A program made the translations under genes and the position numbers. The notes beneath the pieces were generated by a model. It saw only the letters and a program-made list of their open reading frames with translations. It did no database searches and was not told where the DNA came from. A stretch of 64,000 nt of DNA, from contig NZ_CP043311.1 of the NCBI RefSeq assembly GCF_008807375.1, positions 5,560,001 to 5,624,000 on the forward strand, written 5' to 3'. Each line of letters opens with the position of its first letter. The first letter of the stretch is position 1. Below are positions 7,998-18,621 of this stretch, piece after piece. The DNA comes from Pseudomonas lalkuanensis. Lineage in GTDB: Bacteria; Pseudomonadota; Gammaproteobacteria; Pseudomonadales; Pseudomonadaceae.

Positions 7998-10643
7998 ATG
8001 CAAGACCTCGATCCCGTCGAAACCCAGGAATGGCTGGATTCCCTGGAGTCCGTACTCGACAAAGAAGGCGAAGACCGCGCGCATTACCTGCTGACCCGCA
8101 TGGGTGAGCTGGCCACCCGCAGCGGCACCCAACTGCCCTACGCCATCACCACCCCGTACCGCAACTCGATTCCGGTAACCCACGAAGCCCGCATGCCCGG
8201 CGACCTGTTCATGGAACGCCGCATCCGCTCCATGGTTCGCTGGAACGCCCTGGCCATGGTGATGCGCACCAACCTGAACGACCCGGATCTGGGCGGTCAC
8301 ATTTCCAGCTTCGCTTCCTCGGCAACTCTCTACGACATCGGCTTCAACTACTTCTTCCAGGCTCCCACCGAAGAACACGGCGGCGACCTGATCTTCTACC
8401 AGGGTCATGCTTCCCCCGGCATCTACGCCCGCGCCTTCATGGAAGGCCGCATTACCGAAGAGCAGATGGTCAACTTCCGCCAGGAAGTGGACGGCAAGGG
8501 CCTGTCCTCCTATCCGCACCCCTGGCTGATGCCGGACTTCTGGCAGTTCCCCACCGTCTCCATGGGCCTCGGCCCGATCCAGGCCATCTACCAGGCGCGC
8601 TTCATGAAGTACCTGGAAAGCCGCGGCTTCATCCCCGCCGGCAAGCAGAAGGTCTGGTGCTTCATGGGTGACGGCGAGTGCGACGAGCCGGAATCCCTCG
8701 GGGCCATTTCCCTGGCCGGCCGCGAAAAGCTGGACAACCTGATCTTCGTCATCAACTGCAACCTGCAGCGCCTCGACGGCCCGGTCCGCGGCAACGGCAA
8801 GATCATCCAGGAACTGGAAGGCGTCTTCCGCGGCGCCCAGTGGAACGTCAACAAGGTGGTCTGGGGCCGCTTCTGGGACCCGCTGTTCGCCAAGGACACC
8901 GATGGCGCCCTGCAACGCCGCATGGACGAAGTGGTCGACGGCGAGTACCAGAACTACAAGGCCAAGGACGGCGCGTACGTCCGTGAGAACTTCTTCAACA
9001 CCCCGGAACTCAAGGAAATGGTCAAGGACCTTTCCGACGACGAGATCTGGAAGCTCAACCGTGGCGGCCACGACCCCTACAAGGTCTATGCGGCCTACCA
9101 CCAGGCGGTCAATCACAAGGGCCAGCCCACCGTCATCCTGGCCAAGACCATCAAGGGTTACGGCACCGGTGCGGGCGAAGCGAAGAACACCGCCCACAAC
9201 ACCAAGAAGGTCGACGTCGAGAGCCTGAAGCAGTTCCGCGACCGCTTCGATATCCCGGTCAACGACGCAGACCTGGAAAAGCTGCCGTTCTTCCGCCCGC
9301 AGGAAGGCAGCGCCGAGTACAAGTACCTGCACGAGCGCCGCGCCGCCCTGGGTGGCTACGTGCCGCAGCGCCGCGTCAACAGCTTCAGCATCCCGACCCC
9401 GCCGCTGGAAACCCTCAAGGCCATCCTCGACGGCTCGGGCGACCGTGAAATCTCCACCACCATGGCCTTCGTGCGCATCCTGGCGCAGCTGGTCAAGGAC
9501 AAGGAACTCGGCCAGCGCATCGTCCCGATCATCCCGGACGAAGCCCGTACCTTCGGTATGGAAGGCATGTTCCGCCAGCTCGGCATCTACTCGTCCGTGG
9601 GCCAGCTCTATGAGCCGGTCGACAAGGACCAGGTGATGTTCTACCGCGAGGACAAGAAGGGCCAGATCCTCGAGGAAGGCATCAACGAGGCGGGCGCCAT
9701 GTCGTCCTTCATCGCTGCTGGTACCGCCTACAGCAACCACAACCAGCCGATGCTGCCGTTCTACATCTTCTATTCGATGTTCGGCTTCCAGCGTATCGGC
9801 GACCTGGCCTGGGCGGCTGGCGACAGCCGCGCCCGTGGTTTCCTGATCGGCGGCACCGCCGGCCGCACCACCCTCAATGGCGAAGGCCTGCAGCACGAGG
9901 ACGGTCACAGCCACATCATGGCGGCCACCATCCCGAACTGCCGCACCTACGACCCCACCTTCGGCTACGAGCTGGCGGTGATCGTGCGTGAAGGCATCCG
10001 CCAGATGACCGAAGAACAGCAGAACATCTTCTACTACATCACCGTGATGAACGAGGCCTACACCCAGCCCGCCCTGCCGGCAGGCACCGAGGAAGGCATC
10101 ATCAAGGGCATGTACCTCCTGGAGGAGGACAAGAAGGAAGCCGCGCACCACGTGCAGCTGCTGGGTTCGGGCACCATCCTGCGCGAAGTCATCGAAGCGG
10201 CGAAGATCCTCCGCGACGAGTTCAACGTCGGCGCCGACGTCTGGAGCGTCACCAGCTTCAACGAGCTGCGCCGCGATGGCCTGGCGATCGAGCGCCACAA
10301 CCGCCTGCACCCGGAGCAGAAGCCGAAGCAGAGCTACGTCGAACAGTGCCTGACCGGCCGCAAGGGCCCGGTCGTGGCCTCCACCGACTACATGAAGCTG
10401 TTTGCCGACCAGATTCGCCAATGGGTCCCGAGCAAGGAATACAAGGTCCTTGGCACCGACGGCTTCGGCCGCAGCGACAGCCGCAAGAAGCTGCGCCACT
10501 TCTTCGAAGTGGACCGTAACTGGGTAGTCCTGGCAGCCCTGGAAGCCCTGGCGGACCGCGGCGAGATCGAACCCAAGGTCGTGGCGGAAGCCATCGCCAA
10601 GTTCGGCATCGATCCCGAAAAACGCAACCCGCTGGACTGCTGA
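7998..10643 (+). CDS. aceE: pyruvate dehydrogenase E1 component (homodimeric type) AceE
   Basis: Thiamine-diphosphate-dependent decarboxylase that feeds acetyl groups from pyruvate to the lipoyl domains of AceF. The protein has 881 residues, normal for the homodimeric E1 of gamma-proteobacteria. The ThDP/Mg motif runs from GDGECDEPE to VINCN (about residues 225-252). The start MQDLDPVETQEWLDSLESV is preceded by GGAG seven bases upstream. aceF begins 12 bp after the stop, so the two form an operon. The two palindromes upstream suggest control by a pyruvate- or acyl-responsive GntR-type regulator. Confidence 0.97.
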   Translation: MQDLDPVETQEWLDSLESVLDKEGEDRAHYLLTRMGELATRSGTQLPYAITTPYRNSIPVTHEARMPGDLFMERRIRSMVRWNALAMVMRTNLNDPDLGGHISSFASSATLYDIGFNYFFQAPTEEHGGDLIFYQGHASPGIYARAFMEGRITEEQMVNFRQEVDGKGLSSYPHPWLMPDFWQFPTVSMGLGPIQAIYQARFMKYLESRGFIPAGKQKVWCFMGDGECDEPESLGAISLAGREKLDNLIFVINCNLQRLDGPVRGNGKIIQELEGVFRGAQWNVNKVVWGRFWDPLFAKDTDGALQRRMDEVVDGEYQNYKAKDGAYVRENFFNTPELKEMVKDLSDDEIWKLNRGGHDPYKVYAAYHQAVNHKGQPTVILAKTIKGYGTGAGEAKNTAHNTKKVDVESLKQFRDRFDIPVNDADLEKLPFFRPQEGSAEYKYLHERRAALGGYVPQRRVNSFSIPTPPLETLKAILDGSGDREISTTMAFVRILAQLVKDKELGQRIVPIIPDEARTFGMEGMFRQLGIYSSVGQLYEPVDKDQVMFYREDKKGQILEEGINEAGAMSSFIAAGTAYSNHNQPMLPFYIFYSMFGFQRIGDLAWAAGDSRARGFLIGGTAGRTTLNGEGLQHEDGHSHIMAATIPNCRTYDPTFGYELAVIVREGIRQMTEEQQNIFYYITVMNEAYTQPALPAGTEEGIIKGMYLLEEDKKEAAHHVQLLGSGTILREVIEAAKILRDEFNVGADVWSVTSFNELRRDGLAIERHNRLHPEQKPKQSYVEQCLTGRKGPVVASTDYMKLFADQIRQWVPSKEYKVLGTDGFGRSDSRKKLRHFFEVDRNWVVLAALEALADRGEIEPKVVAEAIAKFGIDPEKRNPLDC

Positions 10644-10654
10644 GGAGACGCATT

Positions 10655-12652
10655 GTGAGTGAACTGATTCGCGTACCCGACATCGGCAGCGGCGAAGGTG
10701 AAGTGATCGAGCTGTTCGTCAAGGTTGGCGACCGCATCGAAGCCGATCAGAGCCTGCTGACCCTGGAATCCGACAAGGCCAGCATGGAAATCCCGGCCCC
10801 CAAGGCCGGCGTGATCAAGAGCCTGAAGGTCAAGCTGGGCGACCGCCTCAAGGAAGGCGACGAACTGCTGGAGCTGGAAGTCGAGGGTGCCGCCGCCGCG
10901 GCGCCCGCGCAGGCTGCCGCACCCGCGCCCAAGGCTGAAGAGAAGCCCGCCGCTGCACCGGCTCAGGCCCCCGCCCCGGCGGCCACCGGTTCCAGCGTGC
11001 AGGAAGTCTTCGTGCCGGACATCGGCTCGGACGGCACCGCCAAGGTCATCGAGATTCTGGTCAAGGCCGGCGACACCGTCGCAGCCGAGCAGTCCCTGAT
11101 CACCCTGGAATCCGACAAGGCCAGCATGGAGATCCCCTCCCCTGCCGCAGGCGTGGTGGAGAGCGTCGAGGTCAAGCTGGACGCCGACGTCGGTACTGGC
11201 GCCCTGATCCTCAAACTGCGCGTTGCCGGCGCCGCTGCGGCAGCCCCGGCTCCGGCCCAGGCTGCTGCGCCCGCCGCCGCACCGGCCGCTGCCGCTGCTC
11301 CGGCTGCTGCCCCCGCACCGGCGGCCGCAGCCTCGGTGCAGGACGTCAAGGTTCCGGACATCGGCTCGGCCGGCAAGGCCAAGGTCATCGAGATCCTGGT
11401 CAAGGCTGGCGATAGCGTCGAAGCCGAGCAGTCGCTGATCACCCTGGAATCGGACAAGGCCAGCATGGAAATCCCCTCGCCGGCTGCCGGCGTGGTGGAA
11501 AGCGTCGAGGTGAAGCTGGACGCCGAAGTCGGCACCGGTGACCTGATCCTCAAGCTCAAGGTTGCGGGCGCCGCCCCGGCAGCAGCTTCGGCTCCGGCCG
11601 CCGCTGCGCAGTCGGTACACCGTATACCCGAGGGTGCCCATCCGGTCGCTGCTGCCGAGGTCTCGGCCATCGCCTCGCTGGCCGCCGCCGCCGCGAACAC
11701 CACCGGCGTGCCGGCCCGCTCCAGCGGCGCCAAGGTCCACGCAGGTCCGGCGGTTCGCCAGTTGGCCCGCGAGTTCGGCGTCGAGCTGTCTGATGTTCCG
11801 GCCACCGGCCCGCACGGCCGCGTGCTGAAGGAAGACGTGCAGGCGCACGTCAAGGCCATGATGCAGAAGGCCAAGGAAGCCCCGGCAGCAGCTGCCGCCG
11901 GCGCCACCGGTGGCGCTGGCATCCCGCCGATCCCGGCCGTGGACTTCAGCAAGTTCGGTGAAATCGAAGAAGTGGCGATGACCCGCCTGATGCAGGTCGG
12001 CGCCGCCAACCTGCATCGCAGCTGGCTCAACGTCCCGCACGTGACCCAGTTCGATTCGGCCGACATCACCGAACTGGAAGCCTTCCGCGTAGCCCAGAAG
12101 GCCGTGGCGGAGAAGGCCGGCGTCAAGCTGACCGTCCTGCCGCTGCTGCTGAAAGCCTGCGCCTACCTGCTCAGGGAACTGCCGGACTTCAACAGCTCCC
12201 TGGCCCCCAGCGGCAAGGCGCTGATCCGCAAGAAGTACGTGCACATCGGCTTCGCCGTGGACACTCCGGACGGCCTGCTGGTGCCGGTAATCAAGAACGT
12301 CGACCAGAAGAGCCTGCTGCAACTGGCTGCCGAAGCCGCCGCCCTGGCTGAAAAAGCCCGGACCAAGAAGCTCTCGGCGGACGACATGCAAGGCGCCTGC
12401 TTCACCATCTCCAGCCTCGGCCACATTGGCGGCACCGGCTTCACGCCGATCGTCAACGCGCCCGAAGTGGCAATCCTGGGAGTATCCAAGGCCGCCATGC
12501 AGCCGGTATGGGACGGCAAGGCTTTCCAGCCGCGCCTGATGCTGCCGCTGTCGCTGTCCTACGATCACCGCGTGATCAACGGCGCCGCCGCCGCGCGCTT
12601 CACCAAGCGCCTCGGCGACGTACTGGCGGACATCCGCACCATGCTGCTGTAA
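10655..12652 (+). CDS. aceF: dihydrolipoyl acetyltransferase (E2p) AceF with three lipoyl domains
   Basis: Core acetyltransferase of the pyruvate dehydrogenase complex. The 665-residue protein has three biotinyl/lipoyl domains with lipoyl lysines K41, K155 and K268, each in ESDKASMEIP. Ala/Pro-rich linkers join them to a peripheral-subunit-binding domain (about 361-403) and a catalytic domain with DHRVINGA, in which H638 is the acid/base and Asn642 replaces the Asp of most E2 enzymes, as in Azotobacter and P. aeruginosa. The start is GTG, with GAGGAG seven bases upstream. P. aeruginosa AceF, as I recall it, is about 547 residues with two lipoyl domains, so this copy has one more. Confidence 0.97.
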   Translation: MSELIRVPDIGSGEGEVIELFVKVGDRIEADQSLLTLESDKASMEIPAPKAGVIKSLKVKLGDRLKEGDELLELEVEGAAAAAPAQAAAPAPKAEEKPAAAPAQAPAPAATGSSVQEVFVPDIGSDGTAKVIEILVKAGDTVAAEQSLITLESDKASMEIPSPAAGVVESVEVKLDADVGTGALILKLRVAGAAAAAPAPAQAAAPAAAPAAAAAPAAAPAPAAAASVQDVKVPDIGSAGKAKVIEILVKAGDSVEAEQSLITLESDKASMEIPSPAAGVVESVEVKLDAEVGTGDLILKLKVAGAAPAAASAPAAAAQSVHRIPEGAHPVAAAEVSAIASLAAAAANTTGVPARSSGAKVHAGPAVRQLAREFGVELSDVPATGPHGRVLKEDVQAHVKAMMQKAKEAPAAAAAGATGGAGIPPIPAVDFSKFGEIEEVAMTRLMQVGAANLHRSWLNVPHVTQFDSADITELEAFRVAQKAVAEKAGVKLTVLPLLLKACAYLLRELPDFNSSLAPSGKALIRKKYVHIGFAVDTPDGLLVPVIKNVDQKSLLQLAAEAAALAEKARTKKLSADDMQGACFTISSLGHIGGTGFTPIVNAPEVAILGVSKAAMQPVWDGKAFQPRLMLPLSLSYDHRVINGAAAARFTKRLGDVLADIRTMLL

Positions 12653-12691
12653 CTCGTTGCTATTCGCGAGCACGCCACGCTCGTACCTCAA

Positions 12692-12720
12692 CCCCGCCCC
12701 CCTGAGGCGGGGTTTTTTTT
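12692..12720 (+). terminator. rho-independent terminator of aceEF
   Basis: The stem CCCCGCC/GGCGGGG with a 7-base loop is followed by eight T residues, 40 bp after the aceF stop. It separates aceEF from dipA. Confidence 0.93.
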
Positions 12721-12908
12721 GACCGTTCGACAGCCCCTCCACAAGGCGACTGTGCACTTACGCACAGTTCCTGCTGCCCCTCATCCGCTCGCCAATTGCA
12801 CCGCGCGGCGCGCTTGCCAGTGCCATCATCATGATGCACCCTTGCCCGATGCTTTGATGATGTAGGCCGGACCCTCTCCCGGTCAGAGAAGTGGAAGCCC
12901 AGCGCCCG

Positions 12909-15605
12909 ATGAAGAGCCATCCCGATGCCGCCAGCCGTACGGTGGCCGAGATAGTGACGCAGTTGCCCGTCCCGTCGAGGCTGGGCCTGATGCGTTTCGA
13001 GCGGCTCAATGAAGCCAGCTGGGCGATGCTTTTCCTCGATCCGACCTGCGAACGCACCCTGGGCCTTCCTGCGAGCGAACTCTGCGCCCTGATCGACGCG
13101 CCCTACGCCAGCCTGATGGAACCGGAGAGCCGCTACCGGCTGCACGACGAGGTGCAGCTGCAACTGGCGCGGCATCCGCACTACTCCATCCAGTACACCT
13201 TGCACGCCCCAGACGGCCCGCTGTGCCTGCAGGAAATCGGAGAGACCTTCCAGCAGCATGGACGCCAGCTCTTGCGCGGCTACCTGCTGGTGGTGAACGA
13301 TCCCGCCGAATACAAGGAACGGCAGAAGAACCTCGACCTGGAGGCGCAGAACAGCCAGCTGCGTACTTCACTGGAACTCTTCCAGCGCTCCAAGGACGAC
13401 CACCTGCAGCACCTGATCCGCTCCCGTGCCCAGCAGAGCCTGATCGTGCGTCTGGCACGCCATCGCTACACCTCCAGCAATCCGGCCGAGGAAGCCGCGC
13501 GGCTCATCACCCAGGCGGCCTGCGAGGCCTATGACGTGGCGCGCGCCAGCATCTGGATGCTCGACGGCAGCCAACTGGCGGCAGTCAGCCTGTTCCGCCG
13601 CAACGAGGACCACCACGAACACCCGGGCACCATGGATATGAGCCCGTTCCCGCGCTACCTGGAAGCCCTGCACAGCGGCCGCGCAATCGACGCCCACAAT
13701 GCCCAGAACGACCCCCGCACCAGCGAGCTCGCCCAGGGATACCTCAAGCCCGAGGGCATCACCGCCCTGCTCGACGCCAGCATCCGCATCGGCGGCGAGG
13801 TGGTCGGCGTGCTCTGCCTGGAACACACCGGCACATCCCGACTCTGGCAGGCCGATGAGATCGCCTTCGCCGGCGAGCTGGCCGACCAGTTCGCCCAGGT
13901 CCTGGTGAACCAGCAGCGACGCCACGCCACCAATGCCCTGCATCTGTTCCAGCGGGCCGTTGAGCAGAGCGCCAGCGCCTTCCTGCTGGTGGATCGCGAC
14001 GGACTGGTGGAGTACGTCAACCCGAGCTTCACCGCCATCACCCAGTACAGCGCCGATGAAGTGCACGGCCGGCGCCTGGCGGACCTGCCGGCACTGGAGA
14101 ACCTCAGCGAGCTGCTGTTCGATACCAGCTCGGGGCTGGCGGCCTGCAACAGCTGGCAGGGCGAGTTCCGCAGCCGGCGCAAGAACCTCGAGCCTTACTG
14201 GGGCCAGCTGTCGATTTCCAAGGTATTCGGCGAGCACGGCGAGCTCACCCACTACATCGGCATCTACGAAGACGTCACCCAGAGCAAGCTGGCGCAGCAG
14301 CGCATCGAGAAGCTGGCCTACACCGACAACCTCACTGGCCTCGGCAACCGCCCCTATTTCATCCGCACCGTCGAAGAGCGCTTCCACAGCGACCGCGACA
14401 CCCCGCTCTGCCTGCTGCTGGTGGATATCGACAACTTCAAGCGGATCAACGACAGCCTTGGCCACCAGACCGGCGACAAACTGCTGGTCAGCCTGGCGCG
14501 GCGCCTGCGCAACAGCCTCTCCCCCAATGGCGTCCTGGCGCGTTTTGCCAGCAACGAATTCGCCGTGCTGCTCGACGGCGCCGACCTGGAAAGCGGCCAG
14601 AAGATCGCCGCCCAGGTCCTGCAGACCCTGGACAAGCCGCTGTTCGTCGACAACCAGCTGATCAGCGTCACCGGCTCCCTGGGCCTCGCCTGCGCCCCCC
14701 TGCACGGGCGCGACCCGCAGACCCTGTTGAAGCACGCGGGCCTGGCGCTGCACAAGGCCAAGGCCAACGGCAAGCACCAGCTCCAGTTGTTCACCGAAGC
14801 ACTGAACGCCGAAGCCAGCTACAAGCTGTTCGTCGAGAACAACCTGCGCCGCGCCTTGGCCCAGAACGAGCTGGAAGTCTTCTATCAGCCCAAGCTGTGC
14901 CTGAAGAGCGGCCAGTTGCTCGGCATGGAAGCCCTGCTGCGCTGGCACCACCCGGAGAAGGGCATGATCAGCCCGGACCAGTTCATCAGCGTGGCGGAAG
15001 AAACCGGCATGATCATCCCCATCGGCAAATGGGTGATCCGCGAAGCCTGCCGGATGAGCAAGCGCCTCACCGCCGCCGGCCTCGGGGACCTGCAAGTGGC
15101 GATCAACCTGTCGCCCAAGCAGTTCAGCGACCCTGACCTCGTAGGCTCCATCGCCGCCATCCTCAACGAGGAACAGCTGCCGCCCAGGCGACTGGAGCTG
15201 GAACTCACCGAGGGCCTGCTGCTGGAAGCCACCGACGAGACCCGTCACCAGCTCAATAACCTGAAGAGCCTGGGCCTGACCCTGGCGATGGACGATTTCG
15301 GTACCGGCTACTCCTCGCTGAGCTACCTGAAGAAATTCCCCATCGACGTGATCAAGATCGATCGCAGCTTCATCAAGGACATTCCCGAGAACCAGGACGA
15401 CAAGGAGATCACCTCGGCCGTGATCGCCATGGCCCACAAGCTCAAGCTCAAGGTCGTCGCCGAAGGCATCGAAACCGCGGCGCAGCTCGGCTTCCTGCGC
15501 CGCCAGCACTGCGATGTCGGCCAGGGCTACCTCTTCGACAAGCCGATTTCCGGCAAGCACCTGTTCGAGAACCTCGGCCGCTACCCCTGCCGCAAGGGCA
15601 CCTGA
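12909..15605 (+). CDS. dipA: cyclic-di-GMP phosphodiesterase DipA-like (GAF-PAS-GGDEF-EAL)
   Basis: Cytoplasmic c-di-GMP phosphodiesterase; the P. aeruginosa gene in this place next to aceF is dipA, needed for biofilm dispersion. Domains: N-terminal region, GAF (about 190-335), PAS (341-460), GGDEF (467-627) and EAL (637-893). The GGDEF signature is degenerate (FASNEF), so cyclase activity is unlikely. EAL residues are intact: [42 protein letters not shown] take the ATG at 12909 (898 residues, close to the PAO1 length); an in-frame GTG at 12891 would add six residues, and neither has a strong ribosome-binding site. Confidence 0.9.
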   Translation: MKSHPDAASRTVAEIVTQLPVPSRLGLMRFERLNEASWAMLFLDPTCERTLGLPASELCALIDAPYASLMEPESRYRLHDEVQLQLARHPHYSIQYTLHAPDGPLCLQEIGETFQQHGRQLLRGYLLVVNDPAEYKERQKNLDLEAQNSQLRTSLELFQRSKDDHLQHLIRSRAQQSLIVRLARHRYTSSNPAEEAARLITQAACEAYDVARASIWMLDGSQLAAVSLFRRNEDHHEHPGTMDMSPFPRYLEALHSGRAIDAHNAQNDPRTSELAQGYLKPEGITALLDASIRIGGEVVGVLCLEHTGTSRLWQADEIAFAGELADQFAQVLVNQQRRHATNALHLFQRAVEQSASAFLLVDRDGLVEYVNPSFTAITQYSADEVHGRRLADLPALENLSELLFDTSSGLAACNSWQGEFRSRRKNLEPYWGQLSISKVFGEHGELTHYIGIYEDVTQSKLAQQRIEKLAYTDNLTGLGNRPYFIRTVEERFHSDRDTPLCLLLVDIDNFKRINDSLGHQTGDKLLVSLARRLRNSLSPNGVLARFASNEFAVLLDGADLESGQKIAAQVLQTLDKPLFVDNQLISVTGSLGLACAPLHGRDPQTLLKHAGLALHKAKANGKHQLQLFTEALNAEASYKLFVENNLRRALAQNELEVFYQPKLCLKSGQLLGMEALLRWHHPEKGMISPDQFISVAEETGMIIPIGKWVIREACRMSKRLTAAGLGDLQVAINLSPKQFSDPDLVGSIAAILNEEQLPPRRLELELTEGLLLEATDETRHQLNNLKSLGLTLAMDDFGTGYSSLSYLKKFPIDVIKIDRSFIKDIPENQDDKEITSAVIAMAHKLKLKVVAEGIETAAQLGFLRRQHCDVGQGYLFDKPISGKHLFENLGRYPCRKGT

Positions 15606-15675
15606 ACAGCCGTTGAAAAACCACCGCGCAATCGGGGTAACATCGGGATTCATTGCATTCCCGAGGAGATGGCTG

Positions 15676-16323
15676 ATGGTCCTGCGTTCGCAAATACTCG
15701 CCCACAAACTCGAGCTGCCCAGCGCCTCCCAGGCCCTGCCCGGCCGAGAAACGCCGATGCCAGTGCCCGACAGCCATTATGTCAACGGCCGCCCACTGCA
15801 AGGCCCCTTCCCCGCCGGCCTGCAAGTGGCTCAGTTCGGCCTGGGCTGTTTCTGGGGTGCCGAGCGGCGCTTCTGGCAACAACCGGGGGTCTGGACCACC
15901 GCCGTGGGGTACGCCGGCGGTTTCACCCCGAACCCCACCTATGACGAAGTCTGCTCCGGCCTGACCGGGCACACCGAAGTGGTGCTGGTGGTGTTCGACC
16001 CGCGGGAAACCAGCTTCGAGCAGTTGCTGAAGGTGTTCTGGGAAGCCCACAACCCGACCCAGGGCATGCGCCAGGGCAATGACGTCGGCACCCAGTACCG
16101 CTCGGCGATCTACTGTTACGACGAGGCCCAGCTGGCCGCCGCCCGGGCCAGCCAGGCGATGTTCCAGGCCGAGCTGGAAAAGTCCGGCTTCGGCGCCATC
16201 ACCACGGAAATCGGCGAAGCGCCTGCCTTCTATTACGCCGAGGCCTATCACCAGCAGTACCTGGCGAAGAACCCCGGCGGCTATTGCGGCCTGGGTGGCA
16301 CCGGAGTGTGTCTGCCCGCCTGA
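15676..16323 (+). CDS. msrA: peptide methionine sulfoxide reductase MsrA
   Basis: Reduces methionine-S-sulfoxide in proteins. The 215-residue protein has the catalytic Cys58 in [13 protein letters not shown] and C-terminal recycling cysteines C204 and C212 in [14 protein letters not shown]. The start [12 protein letters not shown] is preceded by CGAGGAG, and an upstream open reading extension is inside the end of dipA. It follows dipA by 70 bp and may share its transcript. Confidence 0.95.
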   Translation: MVLRSQILAHKLELPSASQALPGRETPMPVPDSHYVNGRPLQGPFPAGLQVAQFGLGCFWGAERRFWQQPGVWTTAVGYAGGFTPNPTYDEVCSGLTGHTEVVLVVFDPRETSFEQLLKVFWEAHNPTQGMRQGNDVGTQYRSAIYCYDEAQLAAARASQAMFQAELEKSGFGAITTEIGEAPAFYYAEAYHQQYLAKNPGGYCGLGGTGVCLPA

Positions 16324-16390
16324 AGAAGGGCAGGCAGGGCGGTTGCCGAAGGATTAGACTCCACTGGCCAGTAGCCACCAGTCACTCGGT

Positions 16391-17638
16391 ATGCCGCCCC
16401 GTCCCCATTACATCCAGCCCGAACAACTCCGCATCGGCCTCTACATCCAGTTGGAAGTGGGCTGGTGGGAGCACGACTTCGCCTTCAGCAACTTCAGGAT
16501 CAAGGACGAAGCGCAGGTTCGCGCGCTGCAGGCCCTAGGGCTGCAGCGGCTGCGCTATGACCCCGCCCGCAGCGATTGCGAACCCCTGCCCCTCACCGCT
16601 CCCGAGGCGCCACCGCCGCCGGTCGTGGAAGATCCAGGCGCCCGCGCACGCGAAGCCCGAACCGAGAAGCTCCGCCTGTTACGCCAGCGCGTAGCTGAAG
16701 TGGACCGGCGCTTCATCCAGGCCAGCCTGCAGGTCAAGACGCTCAACCAGACCTTGCGCAGCCGGCCGGAGGAGGCCGTCAAGCAGGCCGGCGCCATCGT
16801 CGGCGAACTGGTGGAAACCCTTCTGGGCGAGCCGGGCGCGGTCCTCCACAGCATCACCGGCAAGGCCGCCGAGGACAGCTACTTCCACGCCCTGAACGTC
16901 ACCGTGCTGTCCCTGCTGCTGGGCCGTCAGCTCGGCCTGGATACCGAGGCCTGCCACAGCCTGGGGCTCGGCGCACTGCTGCATGACATCGGCAAGATGG
17001 AAGTCCCGAGCAAGGTGCTGCTGAAAAGCGAGCCGCTGACCAGGCCCGAACAACAGCTCCTGCAATTGCATACCGACTTCGGCCTGAAGATGGGGCAGCG
17101 CCTGATGCTCGATGACGAAGTGCTGCGGATCATCCATGAGCACCACGAGCACTGCGATGGCAGCGGCTACCCGCGTGGCCTGAAGGAAGCGGGCATCGGC
17201 CGCCTGAGCAAGCTGGTGGCCATCACCAACCAGTTCGACAACCTGTGCAACCCGCTCGACCCGCGCAGCGCCGTGAGTCCCCACGAGGCCCTGGCGCTGA
17301 TGTTCAAGCAGCAGCGCCAGCGCTTCGACGAAGTGGCGCTGAAAGCCTTCATTCGCGCCATGGGCGTCTATCCGCCCGGCAGCCTGGTGCAGCTCGATGA
17401 TGACCGCTATGCCCTGGTGCTGGGCGTGCCCCCTGCCCAGCCGCTGAAACCGACGCTGATCCTCCATGACCCCGCCATTCCCAAGCAGGAGGCGCTGATC
17501 CTGGACCTTGCGCAGGAGCCACGCCTGTCCATCGCCCGCAGCCTGCGTCCGGCGCAATTGCCGCTGGAGGTCCTGGAGTACCTCAGCCCTCGCCGGCAAC
17601 TGAGCTATTACATCGAACCGCAGCCCGGTCGCGTCTGA
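16391..17638 (+). CDS. HD-GYP domain protein, probable cyclic-di-GMP phosphodiesterase
   Basis: The 415-residue protein has an N-terminal DUF3391-like region ([26 protein letters not shown]) and an HD-GYP domain. The HD pair is in LLHDIGK (near residue 195) and the GYP signature in [14 protein letters not shown] (near residue 258); metal-ligand histidines HALN and HTDF are also present, so the domain looks active. A C-terminal segment of about 80 residues is of unknown role. It converges on rlmJ, with 7 bp between stops. I do not recall an HD-GYP gene here in PAO1; PA4108 elsewhere has the same architecture. Linear pGpG or c-di-GMP as substrate is inferred from the family. Confidence 0.87.
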   Translation: MPPRPHYIQPEQLRIGLYIQLEVGWWEHDFAFSNFRIKDEAQVRALQALGLQRLRYDPARSDCEPLPLTAPEAPPPPVVEDPGARAREARTEKLRLLRQRVAEVDRRFIQASLQVKTLNQTLRSRPEEAVKQAGAIVGELVETLLGEPGAVLHSITGKAAEDSYFHALNVTVLSLLLGRQLGLDTEACHSLGLGALLHDIGKMEVPSKVLLKSEPLTRPEQQLLQLHTDFGLKMGQRLMLDDEVLRIIHEHHEHCDGSGYPRGLKEAGIGRLSKLVAITNQFDNLCNPLDPRSAVSPHEALALMFKQQRQRFDEVALKAFIRAMGVYPPGSLVQLDDDRYALVLGVPPAQPLKPTLILHDPAIPKQEALILDLAQEPRLSIARSLRPAQLPLEVLEYLSPRRQLSYYIEPQPGRV

Positions 17639-17645
17639 GCCCGGA

Positions 17646-18485
17646 TCACTCCTCGATCAGCCAGTCCAGCTGCCAGCCGCCCTTGCTCTGTGCCAGGCGC
17701 TCGGCGAGCCAGGGCAGGGTCTGGCGAAGCTCGTCTTCGATGCCCCACGGCGGGTTGGCGATGGCCAGCCCGGAACCGTTCAGCCCGGAGTCGGCCGTAT
17801 CGGCGGCATGCACGCGCAATTCCGCCCGCAGCATCTTCGGGGCGCCGCTGGCCTGCAGGCCCTGGTAGAAACGCTTGAGCTGGCGCTGGTCCTTGATCGG
17901 ATACCAGATGGCGACCACCGTCTGGCGCATGCGGCCAATGGCTTCGCCCAGCGCGGTGACGCAGCGCTCCAGTTCGTCGGCCTTCTCGAACGGCGGGTCG
18001 ATCAGCATCAGTGCGCGCTTTTCCGGCACCGGCAGCAGCGCCCGCGCAATGTGCCAACCCTCGCCCAGGTGCACGGCAACGCGGCGATCACCGGCCATGT
18101 TGTCTTTCAGCAGCAGGCCATCTTCGGGGTGCTTTTCGTTCAACTGCAGCCGGTCCTGGGGACGCGTCAGACGTCGCGCCAGCTCAGGCGAGCCGGGGTA
18201 GTAGCGCAGGTTGCCGTCCGGGTTCAGCTCGCGAACGACCTTCAGGTAATCCGCCATGGGCGCCGGCAGGTCGGGCAGGTCCCACAGGCGGCCGATGCCT
18301 TCGCGCCATTCGTCGGTGCGACTGGCCTGGTCGCCCAGGAGGTCGTAGAGGCCCACACCGGCATGGCTGTCCAGGTAGGCAAAGGGCGCCTCCTTGCGCG
18401 ACAGCAGGGCGATCAGGCGGGCCAGGGTGAAGTGTTTGAGCACATCGGCATGGTTGCCGGCGTGGAAGGCATGGCGGTAGTTCAT
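17646..18485 (-). CDS. rlmJ: 23S rRNA (adenine2030-N6)-methyltransferase RlmJ
   Basis: SAM-dependent methyltransferase acting on A2030 of 23S rRNA. The 279-residue protein starts MNYRHAFHAGNHADVLKHF, the family N-terminus, and contains DSHAGVGLYDL (SAM binding) and the catalytic LMLIDPPFEK motif. A longer reading adds eight residues before this start without family support. Divergent from the acyl-CoA dehydrogenase across 136 bp. Confidence 0.95.
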   Translation of the reverse strand: MNYRHAFHAGNHADVLKHFTLARLIALLSRKEAPFAYLDSHAGVGLYDLLGDQASRTDEWREGIGRLWDLPDLPAPMADYLKVVRELNPDGNLRYYPGSPELARRLTRPQDRLQLNEKHPEDGLLLKDNMAGDRRVAVHLGEGWHIARALLPVPEKRALMLIDPPFEKADELERCVTALGEAIGRMRQTVVAIWYPIKDQRQLKRFYQGLQASGAPKMLRAELRVHAADTADSGLNGSGLAIANPPWGIEDELRQTLPWLAERLAQSKGGWQLDWLIEE

Positions 18486-18621
18486 GGGGAGTCCTCGCAA
18501 GGCGCGCATTCTACCAGTCCCGGGTTCACCGCGGCTTCACCGGCTTTATCACGCTCATGGATGTTGCTAGGCGCCCTTAATTCACCGATCTAGACTCGGC
18601 TGATCCAACCGGAGAGCCATC

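Noticed and set aside
7884..10499. 871-residue minus-strand frame antisense to aceE
   Set aside because: Shadow of aceE; the translated text is Val/Leu/Asp-rich without motifs.
10388..12757. minus-strand Gly/Ser-rich frames antisense to aceF
   Set aside because: They arise from the Ala/Pro linkers read backwards, not a real repetitive protein.
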